Origin: Candidatus Adiutrix sp.
GTDB lineage: Bacteria; Desulfobacterota; Desulfarculia; Adiutricales; Adiutricaceae
Assembly: GCA_031263565.1 (NCBI GenBank)
Contig: JAISFR010000103.1
Span: 1-43,054, forward strand
Length of the DNA: 43,054 bases
Direction of reading: 5' to 3'
In this document: positions 36,572-43,054 of the stretch, in pieces
How positions within the stretch are numbered: the stretch's first letter is position 1
Layout of the letters: the number at the start of each line of letters is the position of its first letter
Notes under the pieces: model-generated
Database searches by the model: none
Seen by the model: only the letters and a program-made list of their open reading frames with translations
What the model was told of the DNA's origin: nothing
Position numbers and translations under genes: made by a program

Positions 36572-37206
36572 ATTTCTTCCGGGGGCTTCGGCCGTCGGTT
36601 GACCTTCAACTGGGCCTGGCTCAGCCCGTTCAGGGCCCAGTCCTTGGCCGCCGAGGCCGCCGCCGCCAGGGAAGCGTTCACCGCCGGCCACTCTGGTTCC
36701 AGAAAATCGCCCAGCACATAGTCGATCTGGCCGTGGACGAAAATCTCTTTCGGCGGGCGGCCGATGCCTATCCTGAGGCGGCCGAAATCCTGCCGGAGCG
36801 CAGCCAGGATGGAACTGAGGCCCTTATGCCCGGCCGTACCCCCGCCGAAAGTCATCTTCAGGCGCCCCGGCGGCAGATCCATCTCGTCATGCATCACCAA
36901 GAGGTCGCGGCCGTCGATCTTATAAAAGGAAAGCAAGTCCAGCACCGCCTCGCCGGAAAGGTTCATATAGGTCTGGGGCCAGGCCAGAACCAGGGGCCGG
37001 CCCTCCAGGCGCCCGCTTACGGCCAGGCTGCTTTTGAAACGCCGGGGCGGGCCCAGGCCCAAGCTCTCCGCCAGCCGGTCCAGGGCCATAAAGCCGGCGT
37101 TGTGGCGGCTCCGGGCGTATCGGGGGCCGGGGTTGCCCAGGCCGACTATGAGCCGCGCCCGGGAAGCCTCCGGGGCCTTTTGTCGATTTAAGCGGCCTGG
37201 GTTCAA
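36556..37206 (-). CDS. pth: Peptidyl-tRNA hydrolase
   Basis: A 216-residue Pth: GLGNPGPRYARSRHNAGF (22-39) with the catalytic His H35 and the substrate-binding Asn N25, LAWPQTYMNLSGEAV, the catalytic Asp in MHDEMDLPPGRLK, and GGGTAGHKGLSSI. It cleaves peptidyl-tRNA dropped from ribosomes. The only plausible start is TTG at 37206 (GGAAG seven nucleotides upstream), giving 17 residues before the conserved core; no ATG or GTG is available in that stretch. It begins 25 bp after the rplY terminator, so it may have its own promoter or depend on read-through. Confidence 0.93.
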   Translation of the reverse strand: MNPGRLNRQKAPEASRARLIVGLGNPGPRYARSRHNAGFMALDRLAESLGLGPPRRFKSSLAVSGRLEGRPLVLAWPQTYMNLSGEAVLDLLSFYKIDGRDLLVMHDEMDLPPGRLKMTFGGGTAGHKGLSSILAALRQDFGRLRIGIGRPPKEIFVHGQIDYVLGDFLEPEWPAVNASLAAAASAAKDWALNGLSQAQLKVNRRPKPPEEICDEP

Positions 37207-37230
37207 ACGACGGCTTCCATAGTATCAAAT

Positions 37231-37269
37231 AAAAAAGACCCGTTCAAGGGCGGCGGCCGGACGGGTCTT
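37231..37269 (-). terminator. Rho-independent terminator of rplY
   Basis: Minus-strand 9-bp stem (aagacccgt / acgggtctt, arms 37261-37269 and 37235-37243) with a GC-rich 17-nt loop and six T residues (37236-37231). It lies 29 bp after the rplY stop. Confidence 0.85.
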
Positions 37270-37297
37270 CAAAACGGCGGTCGGGGACGCCGCGCGG

Positions 37298-37921
37298 CTA
37301 TTTCTTGCCCTTGGCGCCGGCTTCAGCTTCTTCGCCGGCTTCCTGCTCGGACTTGAGCCCCTTGGGCGTCACCACCGTGGCCACCGGCAGATCGGTGGTG
37401 AAAGTCAGCTTCAAGCCTTCGGGGACCTGGATCTGGGAAAGGTGCAGGGAATGGCCCAGGCCCAGGGCGGAAACATCCACCGCCAGTTCGGCCGGCACCC
37501 GGTCCGGAAGAGCCGTGACCGCGACTTCGCGGGCGCCCGACTGCAACTGGCCGCCCTTTTCCACGCCGGCGGGTTTGCCGGTGAGCGTCACCGGCACCTT
37601 GACCGTGATGGGCGAAGCCGGATCGACCTTGTAGAAATCGGCGTGGATGACCCGGCGGCTCAGGGGATCGACCTGATAATCCTTCAGCAGGGCCGGCTGG
37701 GGGCCGGAGCCCTCGACCTCCAGGGTATAGAGAAAACGGTTGCCCTCGCCGGCGGTCAACGCGTTTTTAAATTCCTTGTAATCCAGGCAGAGGCTCTGGG
37801 CCCCGTCCAGGCCGGGGCCGTAAAAAACGGCCGGCAGCCAGCCTGCGGCCCGCAGCCGGCCGGCGTGATTGCTGCTTTTGGCCTCGCGGCTTTTAGCTTT
37901 CAAAACATTTGAGAGACCCAC
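37298..37921 (-). CDS. rplY: 50S ribosomal protein L25 (general stress protein Ctc type)
   Basis: A 207-residue L25/Ctc protein. The N-terminal 5S-rRNA-binding domain (about 1-95) contains AGRLRAAGWLPAVFYG and VIHADFYKVDP; the C-terminal Ctc/TL5 domain (about 100-190) contains VPVTLTGKPAGVEKGGQLQ; the tail is Glu/Ala/Lys-rich and ends in KGKK. It binds 5S rRNA in the large subunit. The start is GTG at 37921, five nucleotides after a perfect AGGAGG; an upstream ATG at 37945 would place that site inside the gene and is less likely. It has its own promoter and terminator, so rplY can be made independently of prs upstream. Confidence 0.93.
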   Translation of the reverse strand: MGLSNVLKAKSREAKSSNHAGRLRAAGWLPAVFYGPGLDGAQSLCLDYKEFKNALTAGEGNRFLYTLEVEGSGPQPALLKDYQVDPLSRRVIHADFYKVDPASPITVKVPVTLTGKPAGVEKGGQLQSGAREVAVTALPDRVPAELAVDVSALGLGHSLHLSQIQVPEGLKLTFTTDLPVATVVTPKGLKSEQEAGEEAEAGAKGKK

Positions 37922-37984
37922 AATAACCTCCTGGGGCGCCGTCAAGATTTAAACCGTGAATTGCATTACCCGCCCGAACTGTAT

Positions 37985-38013
37985 ATTGTAGCAAACGCGG
38001 CCAGGCCTGTAAA
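37985..38013 (-). promoter_or_regulatory. Promoter of rplY
   Basis: Minus-strand -35 TTTACA (38008-38013) and -10 TACAAT (37985-37990), 17-bp spacer, between prs and rplY; predicted leader of about 57 nt before the GTG. Confidence 0.7.
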
Positions 38014-38037
38014 GACCTTTTTAAAGGGCGCCCGCCG

Positions 38038-38982
38038 TCAGACAAACAGCGAACTGACCGAGTCTTTCTGGTGAATGCGGCGGATGGCCTCGCCCAGGAG
38101 CGGAGCCACGCTCATGACCTTGATTTTAGGGGAATTCCGGGCCCTTTCACTTAAGGGAATGGTGTTGGTGACCACCACCGAGGACAAGACCGACTTTTCG
38201 ATGCGGTCCAGGGCCGGGCCGGAAAAGACGGCGTGCGTGGCGCAGGCCAGCACCTCGACCGCGCCCAGTTCCTGAATGACCCCGGCGGCCTGGGTCAGGG
38301 TGCCGGCCGTATCCACCATATCGTCGATGATCACCGCCACCCGGCCCTTGACCTCGCCGACGATGTTCATGGCCTGGGCCACATTGGGGGCGTCCCGCCG
38401 TTTGTCGACGATGGCGATGGGCACATCCAGATGCTTGGCGAAATAGCGGGTTCTTTCCACCCCGCCGGCATCGGGCGAAACCAGGACCAGATCGTCGCTC
38501 TTCCGGCCCCGGAGATATTCCAGGAGGACCGGGGCGGCGTAGAGATGATCCACCGGAATGTTGAAAAAGCCCTGGATCTGGCCGGCATGGAGATCCATGC
38601 CCAAGATCCGGCTGGCCCCGGCGACGGTGATGAGGTCGGCCGCCAGCTTGGCGGAAATCGGCACCCGGGGCGCGGCCTTGCGGTCCTGCCGGGCATAGCC
38701 GTAATAGGGGATGACCGCGTTGATGCAGTTGGCCGAAGCCCTCTTCAGGGCGTCGATGATCAGAAGCAGCTCCATCAGGTTGTCGTTGACCGGAGCGCAG
38801 GTGGACTGGATGACGTAAATGTCGCGCCCGCGCATGTTTTCGCCCAGTTCCACCAAAATTTCGCCGTCGGAGAAACGGCGGATCTGGGTCAGGCTCAGGG
38901 GCTGCCCCAGATGTTCGGAGATTTCCCCGGCCAAAACGGGGTTGGAATTGCCGCCGATCAACATCATGTCATTACGCATCAT
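38038..38982 (-). CDS. prs: Ribose-phosphate pyrophosphokinase
   Basis: A 314-residue PRPP synthase of standard length. Visible blocks are [10 protein letters not shown], the ATP-binding [10 protein letters not shown] with following ISAKL, the metal-binding [11 protein letters not shown], and the ribose-phosphate loop [13 protein letters not shown] (D-D-x-x-D-T-A-G-T). It makes PRPP from ribose 5-phosphate and ATP for nucleotide, His and Trp synthesis. The start is one of two adjacent ATG codons (38982 or 38979) after AGGGGG; the second has better spacing. Residues [10 protein letters not shown] replace the more common RKxxxRxPI(T/S) with only minor change. It follows tRNA-Gln by about 90 bp on the same strand, the order expected in Desulfobacterota. 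Confidence 0.95.
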   Translation of the reverse strand: MMRNDMMLIGGNSNPVLAGEISEHLGQPLSLTQIRRFSDGEILVELGENMRGRDIYVIQSTCAPVNDNLMELLLIIDALKRASANCINAVIPYYGYARQDRKAAPRVPISAKLAADLITVAGASRILGMDLHAGQIQGFFNIPVDHLYAAPVLLEYLRGRKSDDLVLVSPDAGGVERTRYFAKHLDVPIAIVDKRRDAPNVAQAMNIVGEVKGRVAVIIDDMVDTAGTLTQAAGVIQELGAVEVLACATHAVFSGPALDRIEKSVLSSVVVTNTIPLSERARNSPKIKVMSVAPLLGEAIRRIHQKDSVSSLFV

Positions 38983-39070
38983 GGCCCCCTGAAGCCGCCG
39001 GCCGCCCGGGAAGCGCGCCGGCCGGCCATTTCATTTAAGTTGTTGACCAATATGGAGGGTGCTAATTCGA

Positions 39071-39146
39071 TGGCTGGGGCGGCAGGATTCGAACCTGCGA
39101 ATACTGGCTCCAAAAACCAGGGTCTTAACCGCTTGACGACGCCCCA
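39071..39146 (-). tRNA. tRNA-Gln (anticodon TTG)
   Basis: 76-nt cloverleaf on the minus strand. The acceptor stem is TGGGGCG (39146-39140) paired with CGCCCCA (39081-39075), then G and an encoded CCA (39071-39073). The T arm is GCAGG-TTCGAAT-CCTGC. The anticodon arm CTGGT-TTTTGGA-GCCAG gives anticodon TTG, reading CAA, hence glutamine. It lies between ispE and prs with a 20-bp gap to the ispE stop and probably matures from a shared transcript. Confidence 0.95.
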
Positions 39147-39166
39147 TTGAGCAGAGATGTTTTATT

Positions 39167-40030
39167 TCAGCGAAGGGCGATGCGCGCCGGCCTCAGCCAG
39201 CCCCCGCCCTCTTCCAGCGCGGCCGGCGATTTCCTCGGGGAAAAAAACCAGAAAGTCGGCCCGCTGCCGGACAGGCCCCAGGCTTCCGGCGCCAGGGCCC
39301 GCACCGCCCCGGCCGCCCCGGCCAGGGCCGGCGCCAGGCCGGCGGCCGCAGCCCAAAGGTCGTTTTCACCGGGCTCGGATACAGGCCCAAGATTATTATC
39401 TGCCGGGGGATTTGTCAACCCCAAATTTTTGAAAACCTCGGCCGTGGACAGGTTAAAGTCGGGCTTGTACAGGAATATTCGGCGGCCGGCCCAAATTTTG
39501 AAGGCCGCCGGCGCCGGGCTGAAGATCTCCCCCCGGCCGCCGGCCCGGACCAGAGGCCGGGGCTGCAAAAAAAAAGGCAGATCAGCCCCCAGGCTCCGCC
39601 CCAGTTCCAATAGGGCCCCCGGGGCCAGCGGCCGGGGCGAGGCCCGGTTCAAAGCCGCCAGCACGGCCGCGCCGTCGGATGAACCGCCCCCCAGGCCCGC
39701 GCTTACGGGGATATGCTTTTCCAGGCGGATCTCCAGGCCCTCGTCCGGCCAGCCGGCCCGGCGCCGGTAAGCGGCGGCGGCCTTCAGCACCAGGTTGCCC
39801 GGCCCGTCGAAACCGGCCGGCAGGCCCCCCGGGAGAGAAGCGGCCGAGGTCAGCCGATCCGGTCCCGGCCTCAAAAACAGGCGGACCCGGTCGGCCAGGT
39901 CGAGCCTGGCCATGACCGAGTCCAGTTCATGGTAACCGTCCGGCCGCCGCCCCAGCACCTTCAGATAAAGGTTCAGCTTGGCCGGGGCTCGGACGGCCCG
40001 GCTGAGGGCGCGGGGGAGCCCGGAACTCAT
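39167..40030 (-). CDS. ispE: 4-diphosphocytidyl-2-C-methyl-D-erythritol kinase
   Basis: A 287-residue GHMP kinase of the MEP (non-mevalonate) isoprenoid pathway. The catalytic lysine is in APAKLNLYLKV (K18 region), the ATP-binding glycine loop is PVSAGLGGGSSDGAA (108-122), GADLPFFL (148-155) carries the catalytic Asp D150, and LSGSGPTFW is the C-terminal GHMP motif. It phosphorylates CDP-methylerythritol in the cytosol. The start overlaps the degP stop by ATGA (40027-40030), so it is translationally coupled to a protease gene. tRNA-Gln follows 20 bp downstream. Confidence 0.93.
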   Translation of the reverse strand: MSSGLPRALSRAVRAPAKLNLYLKVLGRRPDGYHELDSVMARLDLADRVRLFLRPGPDRLTSAASLPGGLPAGFDGPGNLVLKAAAAYRRRAGWPDEGLEIRLEKHIPVSAGLGGGSSDGAAVLAALNRASPRPLAPGALLELGRSLGADLPFFLQPRPLVRAGGRGEIFSPAPAAFKIWAGRRIFLYKPDFNLSTAEVFKNLGLTNPPADNNLGPVSEPGENDLWAAAAGLAPALAGAAGAVRALAPEAWGLSGSGPTFWFFSPRKSPAALEEGGGWLRPARIALR

Positions 40031-41460
40031 TCGTCGAGCTTGATGGTGTAATAGAGGTTGCCGCCGCCCCGCTTGACCAGGAAGCGCAGAATGTCGCCTT
40101 TCTTCTTGGAACTCACGGCCCGGCGATAGTCGGCCAGGGTCTTGACCGGCCGGCTGTCGATCTCCAGGATGACGTCGCCGGCCTGAAGGCCCGACTCCGC
40201 GGCCGGGCTGTCGGCTTCAATGCCCGAGACGTAAAGCCCGTCACGCTCGCTGAGATTCTGGCGGGCGGCCATTTCCGGGGTTATTTCCCGGAGAGAGAGG
40301 CCGAGCTGCTGTTCATCGGCCCTGGCTGTGGCGGGCCCCAGCTCCGCGCCGTCGTCCTTAAGTTCGGCCACGGTCAGGTCCAGGGCGACTTCCCGGCCGT
40401 CCCGCCAGACCACGACCTTGACCTTCTTCCCTACCGGGGTATTGGCCACGATCAGGGGCAGATCCTGCCAGTCCTGGATCTCCTGCCCGTCGAAGCTCAG
40501 GACGATGTCATCGTGACGGGCCTTGGCGGCCACGGCCGGGCCCTCGGGATCGACCAGGGTGACCAGGGCCCCCCGGGCTTCGGCCAGGCCGAAGCTCCGG
40601 GCCAGATCCTCCGTGACCTTGGTGATCTGGACGCCCATCCAGCCGCGCACCACTTTGCCCCGGCTCTTGAGCTGCTCGACCACGCCCTTGGCCATGTTGG
40701 CCGGAATGGCGAAGCCGATGCCCACATTGCCGCCCCCGGCGGCCACAATGGCGCTGTTGATGCCGACGACCTCGCCGTAAAGGTTCAGGAGGGGCCCCCC
40801 GGAATTGCCGAAATTGATGGCCGCGTCGGTTTGCAGGTAATCGTCATAGGGGCCCTGGCCGATGGACCGGCTCCTGGCCGAGAGAATGCCGGCGGTGACG
40901 GTGTGTTCCAGCCCGAAGGGGTTGCCGATGGCCACCACCCAGTCGCCGATCCGCAGCTTGGAGGAATCGCCCAGGGCCAGGAAGGAATAGCTGCCCTTCT
41001 CTTTCAGCTTGATCAGGGCCAGGTCGGTCTTGGGGTCCCGGCCGATGATTTCCGCCGGAATCTCCTTGCCGCTGGACAGCTTGACCTTGATCTCCTCGGC
41101 CCCTTCCACCACATGGTTGTTGGTGACGATGTGGCCTTCGGCGTCAATGATGAAGCCGGAACCCTGGCCCCGCTCCTTGCGGTCGCTTTGGGGACCGGGC
41201 CGGCCGAAGAAGCGGTCGAAGAAATCATCGCCCGGGCCGCCAGGGCCGCCCGGGCCCATGCGGAACGAACGCGACCTGACGGTTTTGGAGGTCGAGATAA
41301 AAACCACCGCCGCTTCGGCCTTTTCCGCCACCGGGGCGAAAGAAGGCACGGCCGCCAGGGGCGCGCCGTCGGAAGCCGAAGGCTCGGGAGCCGCCGCCAG
41401 GGGCGCGGCGGCCAGCAGGGTCATCAACAGAACAGAAGAAAACAATCGCCCGATTTTCAT
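40027..41460 (-). CDS. degP: Periplasmic serine protease DegP/HtrA (Do family)
   Basis: A 477-residue HtrA protease. A Sec signal peptide (MKIGRLFSSVLLMTLLAAAP, cleavage near residue 24) is followed by a trypsin-like domain with H116 (NNHVV), D146 (KTDLALIKL) and S220 (NFGNSGGPL). Two PDZ domains follow at about 275-370 (GWMGVQITKV) and 385-477 (GLYVSGIEADSPAAESGLQAGD). The N-terminal linker has a short Gly/Pro-rich LA-like loop (GPGGPGGPGDDFF). It degrades or holds misfolded envelope proteins in the periplasm. AAAGGA lies 7 nt before the ATG. It follows the DUF1844 gene by 11 bp and is coupled to ispE. Confidence 0.95.
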   Translation of the reverse strand: MKIGRLFSSVLLMTLLAAAPLAAAPEPSASDGAPLAAVPSFAPVAEKAEAAVVFISTSKTVRSRSFRMGPGGPGGPGDDFFDRFFGRPGPQSDRKERGQGSGFIIDAEGHIVTNNHVVEGAEEIKVKLSSGKEIPAEIIGRDPKTDLALIKLKEKGSYSFLALGDSSKLRIGDWVVAIGNPFGLEHTVTAGILSARSRSIGQGPYDDYLQTDAAINFGNSGGPLLNLYGEVVGINSAIVAAGGGNVGIGFAIPANMAKGVVEQLKSRGKVVRGWMGVQITKVTEDLARSFGLAEARGALVTLVDPEGPAVAAKARHDDIVLSFDGQEIQDWQDLPLIVANTPVGKKVKVVVWRDGREVALDLTVAELKDDGAELGPATARADEQQLGLSLREITPEMAARQNLSERDGLYVSGIEADSPAAESGLQAGDVILEIDSRPVKTLADYRRAVSSKKKGDILRFLVKRGGGNLYYTIKLDE

Positions 41461-41471
41461 GGGTAAATCCT

Positions 41472-41879
41472 TTATTTTTTTGGGGGATCAGCGCTGGCCT
41501 TCACATATTTCATCCGCAGATCATAGAGAAGGGTGGTCAAAAGGGCTTCTTCCTCGGGCAGCAGATTGCCCTTGGTCTTGGCCTGCAGAACCGCCAGAAG
41601 ATCGATGGCGTGCCTGGCCGCCGGCAGATCCGGCCGGCTGGGGGTCGGCCCCCCGTCCGGGTTTTCCCCCAAATGAATGAGGGCCGAAGTGGCCAGGCCC
41701 ACCAGAAGGCCGGCCAGATCGGCCGGGGGCAGATAAGCGGAAGACGCGGGCCGGTCCTGGCGGGCCTCGGCCCCGGCCGGCGGAGGCTGAGGCGCTTCTT
41801 CCGGACCGTCGGCGTCGGGGTTGAGCTGCCCGTCCGGCCTGAACAGTCGCCTGTCGTTCACCACAAATTCTTCTGACAT
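41472..41879 (-). CDS. DUF1844-family protein
   Basis: A 135-residue acidic cytosolic protein. The N-terminus EEFVVNDRRLFRPDG and the C-terminal helical part (PADLAGLLVGLATSALIHLGE, then DLPAARHAIDLLAVLQAKTKGNL, ending LTTLLYDLRMKYVK) match DUF1844, a family of unknown function common in Desulfobacterota and relatives. A Pro/Ala-rich spacer (about 25-50) separates the two parts and is longer than usual. AAGGA precedes the ATG at 41879. It is the first gene of the DUF1844-degP-ispE-tRNA-prs run, behind a candidate promoter. Confidence 0.85.
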   Translation of the reverse strand: MSEEFVVNDRRLFRPDGQLNPDADGPEEAPQPPPAGAEARQDRPASSAYLPPADLAGLLVGLATSALIHLGENPDGGPTPSRPDLPAARHAIDLLAVLQAKTKGNLLPEEEALLTTLLYDLRMKYVKASADPPKK

Positions 41880-41953
41880 GTCAAATCCTTATCAATAAAC
41901 CTGTCGATCCCGAAACCAGCGGGCAAAGCTGTTCCGGCCTGAATATCATAGAT

Positions 41954-41982
41954 ATATTAATACCGGCCCCGGATCAAATCAA
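41954..41982 (-). promoter_or_regulatory. Candidate promoter of the DUF1844-degP-ispE operon
   Basis: Minus-strand -35 TTGATT (41977-41982) and -10 TAATAT (41954-41959), 17-bp spacer, in the 129-bp gap after cdsA. Moderate match; predicted leader of about 65 nt. Confidence 0.5.
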
Positions 41983-42008
41983 GGGAGGCCGGAATTTTTA
42001 CGGCGGGC

Positions 42009-42845
42009 TCACTGGGAATTGACTATGAAGTCGGCCAGGATATAGACCGGGACGACATTGAAAAGCAGGGAATCCAGGCGGTCCCAAAAACCCCCGTGGC
42101 CCAGGAGCAGCGGCGAGGAATCCTTGATGTCCACGGCCCGCTTGATGGTCGATTCGAAGAGGTCGCCCATGGCCCCCCAAAAGCCGAGAAAAAGGCCCAA
42201 AACGGCCAACTGCCAGAGGGAGGCCTGCAGGAAAGCGGCGCAGACGCCCGAGACCAGAACCGAGGCCAGCACCCCGCCCAGAAGCCCGGAGACCGTTTTG
42301 TGGGGGCTGACCTTGGGGCAGAGCTTGGGGCCCTTCAGCCTGGCGCCGACGTAATAGGCGGCCGTATCGGCGGCCATGGTCGCCAGGAGAAGATAGAGCA
42401 GCCACTGGCCGCCGCCGCTGGTCTTTTTCAGCATAAAGAAAAAAGACAGCAAAAAGCTGAGATAGAGATGCCCCAGAGCCAAACGGCTCAAGAGGTTCAC
42501 CAGAACCGGGCCGCTTTCCCGGTCCAGGCCCCACATGCTGTAGCCGGCCCCGATGGCCAGGGCCAGCACCAGGCCGATGGACTGGCCCGAGGGGCCGTAA
42601 AAGGAGGCGCCGCCGGCCACCGCCAGCCAGCCGGCCAGGGCCAGGGCCAGAAGACCGGTCCGCTCGGCGCCGAAAAGATGGCGGCTGAATTCCCACCAGG
42701 CCAGCCCGCCGACCAGCAGCATCAGGAGAAAGAAATAGAGGAATTCCTCCGCCAAAACGGCCAGGACCACCGGCGGCAGCAGAACGACGGCCACCAGCCA
42801 GCGGCTGCGGTGACTGTCCATCAAAATTTTTAACTTTTCATGCAT
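42009..42845 (-). CDS. cdsA: Phosphatidate cytidylyltransferase (CDP-diglyceride synthase)
   Basis: A 278-residue integral membrane enzyme with about eight helices. The family signature is present as S232-T-I-K-R ... K241-D ... GHGG (249-252) and D255-R-L-D258; D160 (AADTAAYY) and SPHKTVSG (180-187) are further conserved positions. It makes CDP-diacylglycerol from phosphatidate and CTP in the inner membrane for phospholipid synthesis. The ATG at 42845 follows GAAGG by nine nucleotides. A 37-codon ORF encoded by the edge repeat ends at 42838 and overlaps this start by 8 nt. In most Gram-negatives cdsA follows uppS, so the open frame at the window edge may be the 3' end of uppS. Confidence 0.93.
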   Translation of the reverse strand: MHEKLKILMDSHRSRWLVAVVLLPPVVLAVLAEEFLYFFLLMLLVGGLAWWEFSRHLFGAERTGLLALALAGWLAVAGGASFYGPSGQSIGLVLALAIGAGYSMWGLDRESGPVLVNLLSRLALGHLYLSFLLSFFFMLKKTSGGGQWLLYLLLATMAADTAAYYVGARLKGPKLCPKVSPHKTVSGLLGGVLASVLVSGVCAAFLQASLWQLAVLGLFLGFWGAMGDLFESTIKRAVDIKDSSPLLLGHGGFWDRLDSLLFNVVPVYILADFIVNSQ

Positions 42846-42951
42846 TTTTTATGGCCTTCTTCCTGGCCGGGGCTGGTCCTCCCTGAGCCAAAACCAATGG
42901 TTTTGGCTCAGTAGCGGCCTCATCGGCCAGCCAGACCGGTCGCTCCGTCAT
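42838..42951 (-). CDS. 37-residue mini-ORF coupled to cdsA (duplicated)
   Basis: ATG at 42951 to TGA at 42838-42840. The ATG is embedded in the stop of the upstream frame (ATGA) and its own stop overlaps the cdsA start by 8 nt, so ribosomes could pass through all three. The peptide starts MTERPVWLADEAATEP and ends in a basic Ala/Lys tail. It is nearly identical to the C-terminal 35 residues of the upstream frame and arises from the 107-bp duplication. Whether it is a functional peptide or just the by-product of a duplicated gene end is open. Confidence 0.4.
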   Translation of the reverse strand: MTERPVWLADEAATEPKPLVLAQGGPAPARKKAIKNA

Positions 42952-43054
42952 TTTTTTACGGCCTTCTTCCTGGCCGGGGCTGGTCCTCCCTGAGCCAAAA
43001 CCAATGGTTTTGGCTCAGTAGCGGCCTCATCGGCCAGCCAGACCGGTCGCTCCG
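42853..43054. repeat. 107-bp direct repeat with internal palindrome at the window edge
   Basis: Unit 1 is 42853-42959; unit 2 starts at 42960 and is cut by the window after 95 bp, all identical to unit 1. The units are joined by a T-run of 7 (42951-42957), while the other side of unit 1 has 6 T (42845-42850). Each holds a 29-bp palindrome (42884-42912 and 42991-43019) with 14-bp arms ctgagccaaaacca around one central base, and the motif gaccggtcgctcc that also occurs, inverted, at 2426-2438. Confidence 0.9.
42948..43054 (-). CDS. C-terminal end of a gene cut by the window, upstream of cdsA
   Basis: An open frame enters from the right edge and stops at TGA 42948-42950. It reads ERPVWLADEAATEPKP then LVLAQGGPAPARKKAVKK at its end. 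No family can be named from 35 residues. By gene order it could be the tail of uppS (undecaprenyl diphosphate synthase), which usually precedes cdsA; the Pro/Ala/Lys tail is not part of the conserved enzyme core. Its stop overlaps the mini-ORF start (ATGA). Confidence 0.45.
   Translation of the reverse strand, partial: ERPVWLADEAATEPKPLVLAQGGPAPARKKAVKK

Noticed and set aside
37298-37945. ATG at 37945 as the rplY start
   Set aside because: The perfect AGGAGG at 37927-37932 lies downstream of it and is ideally spaced for the GTG at 37921.
42853-43054. CRISPR array or integron attC sites at the right edge
   Set aside because: The repeat is a head-to-tail 107-bp duplication without variable spacers; the palindrome is perfect and lies in a coding-like frame, and no cas or integrase gene is near.

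Overview
The window looks like chromosomal DNA of a GC-rich, Gram-negative anaerobe, most likely a Desulfobacterota ('deltaproteobacterial') relative. The grounds are the block pth, rplY (Ctc type), prs, tRNA-Gln, ispE, whose order is familiar from that phylum; a heptose-kinase gene (LPS); a CooC nickel insertase; DctPQM TRAP transporters; and an indolepyruvate-type ferredoxin oxidoreductase. This placement is inference from gene content, not from a marker-gene tree. No insertion sequence, prophage or CRISPR array was seen.

Layout. 1-3200 (+): a low-GC MORN-like repeat protein, an unrecognised membrane protein, a 660-bp non-coding stretch with hairpin repeats, and a small secreted protein. 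3244-4695 (+): a CCA-adding/poly(A)-polymerase type nucleotidyltransferase with an HD domain. 4732-12173 (-): a run of seven genes transcribed as asnS, cooC, a probable sugar nucleotidyltransferase, hldA/rfaE1, an FHA plus zinc-ribbon Ser/Thr kinase, a second zinc-ribbon kinase, and a 57-codon gene. 12407-13843 (+): an OpgB/LtaS-type membrane sulfatase-fold transferase with a consensus promoter and a structured leader, ending in a bidirectional terminator shared with the next gene.

13905-33208 is a catabolic island. On the minus strand it holds an FCD-type GntR regulator, TRAP transporter 2 (dctQM2), a D-2-hydroxyacid dehydrogenase, dctP2, an isopropylmalate/citramalate-synthase-like enzyme, an alpha/beta hydrolase, TRAP transporter 1 (dctPQM1) and a fusion of a GART-like formyltransferase domain with an ADP-forming acyl-CoA synthetase. 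An IclR regulator faces a plus-strand operon of butyrate kinase, iorA, iorB and a second D-2-hydroxyacid dehydrogenase. A coherent reading is: import of small organic acids by two TRAP systems; oxidation of 2-hydroxyacids to 2-oxoacids; ferredoxin-linked oxidative decarboxylation to acyl-CoA; ATP recovery by acyl-CoA synthetase or acyl kinase. The exact substrate cannot be read from the sequence.

33252-42845 (-) is housekeeping: a large membrane-anchored TPR protein, trmJ-like methyltransferase, pth, rplY, prs, tRNA-Gln(TTG), ispE, degP/htrA, a DUF1844 gene and cdsA. The right edge (42838-43054) is a 107-bp direct repeat that carries translationally coupled mini-ORFs and a large palindrome. 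A diverged relative of the repeat, with compensatory stem changes and identical spacing, lies at 2413-2498, and its hairpin core recurs at 32123-32149. This is the least explained structure in the window.
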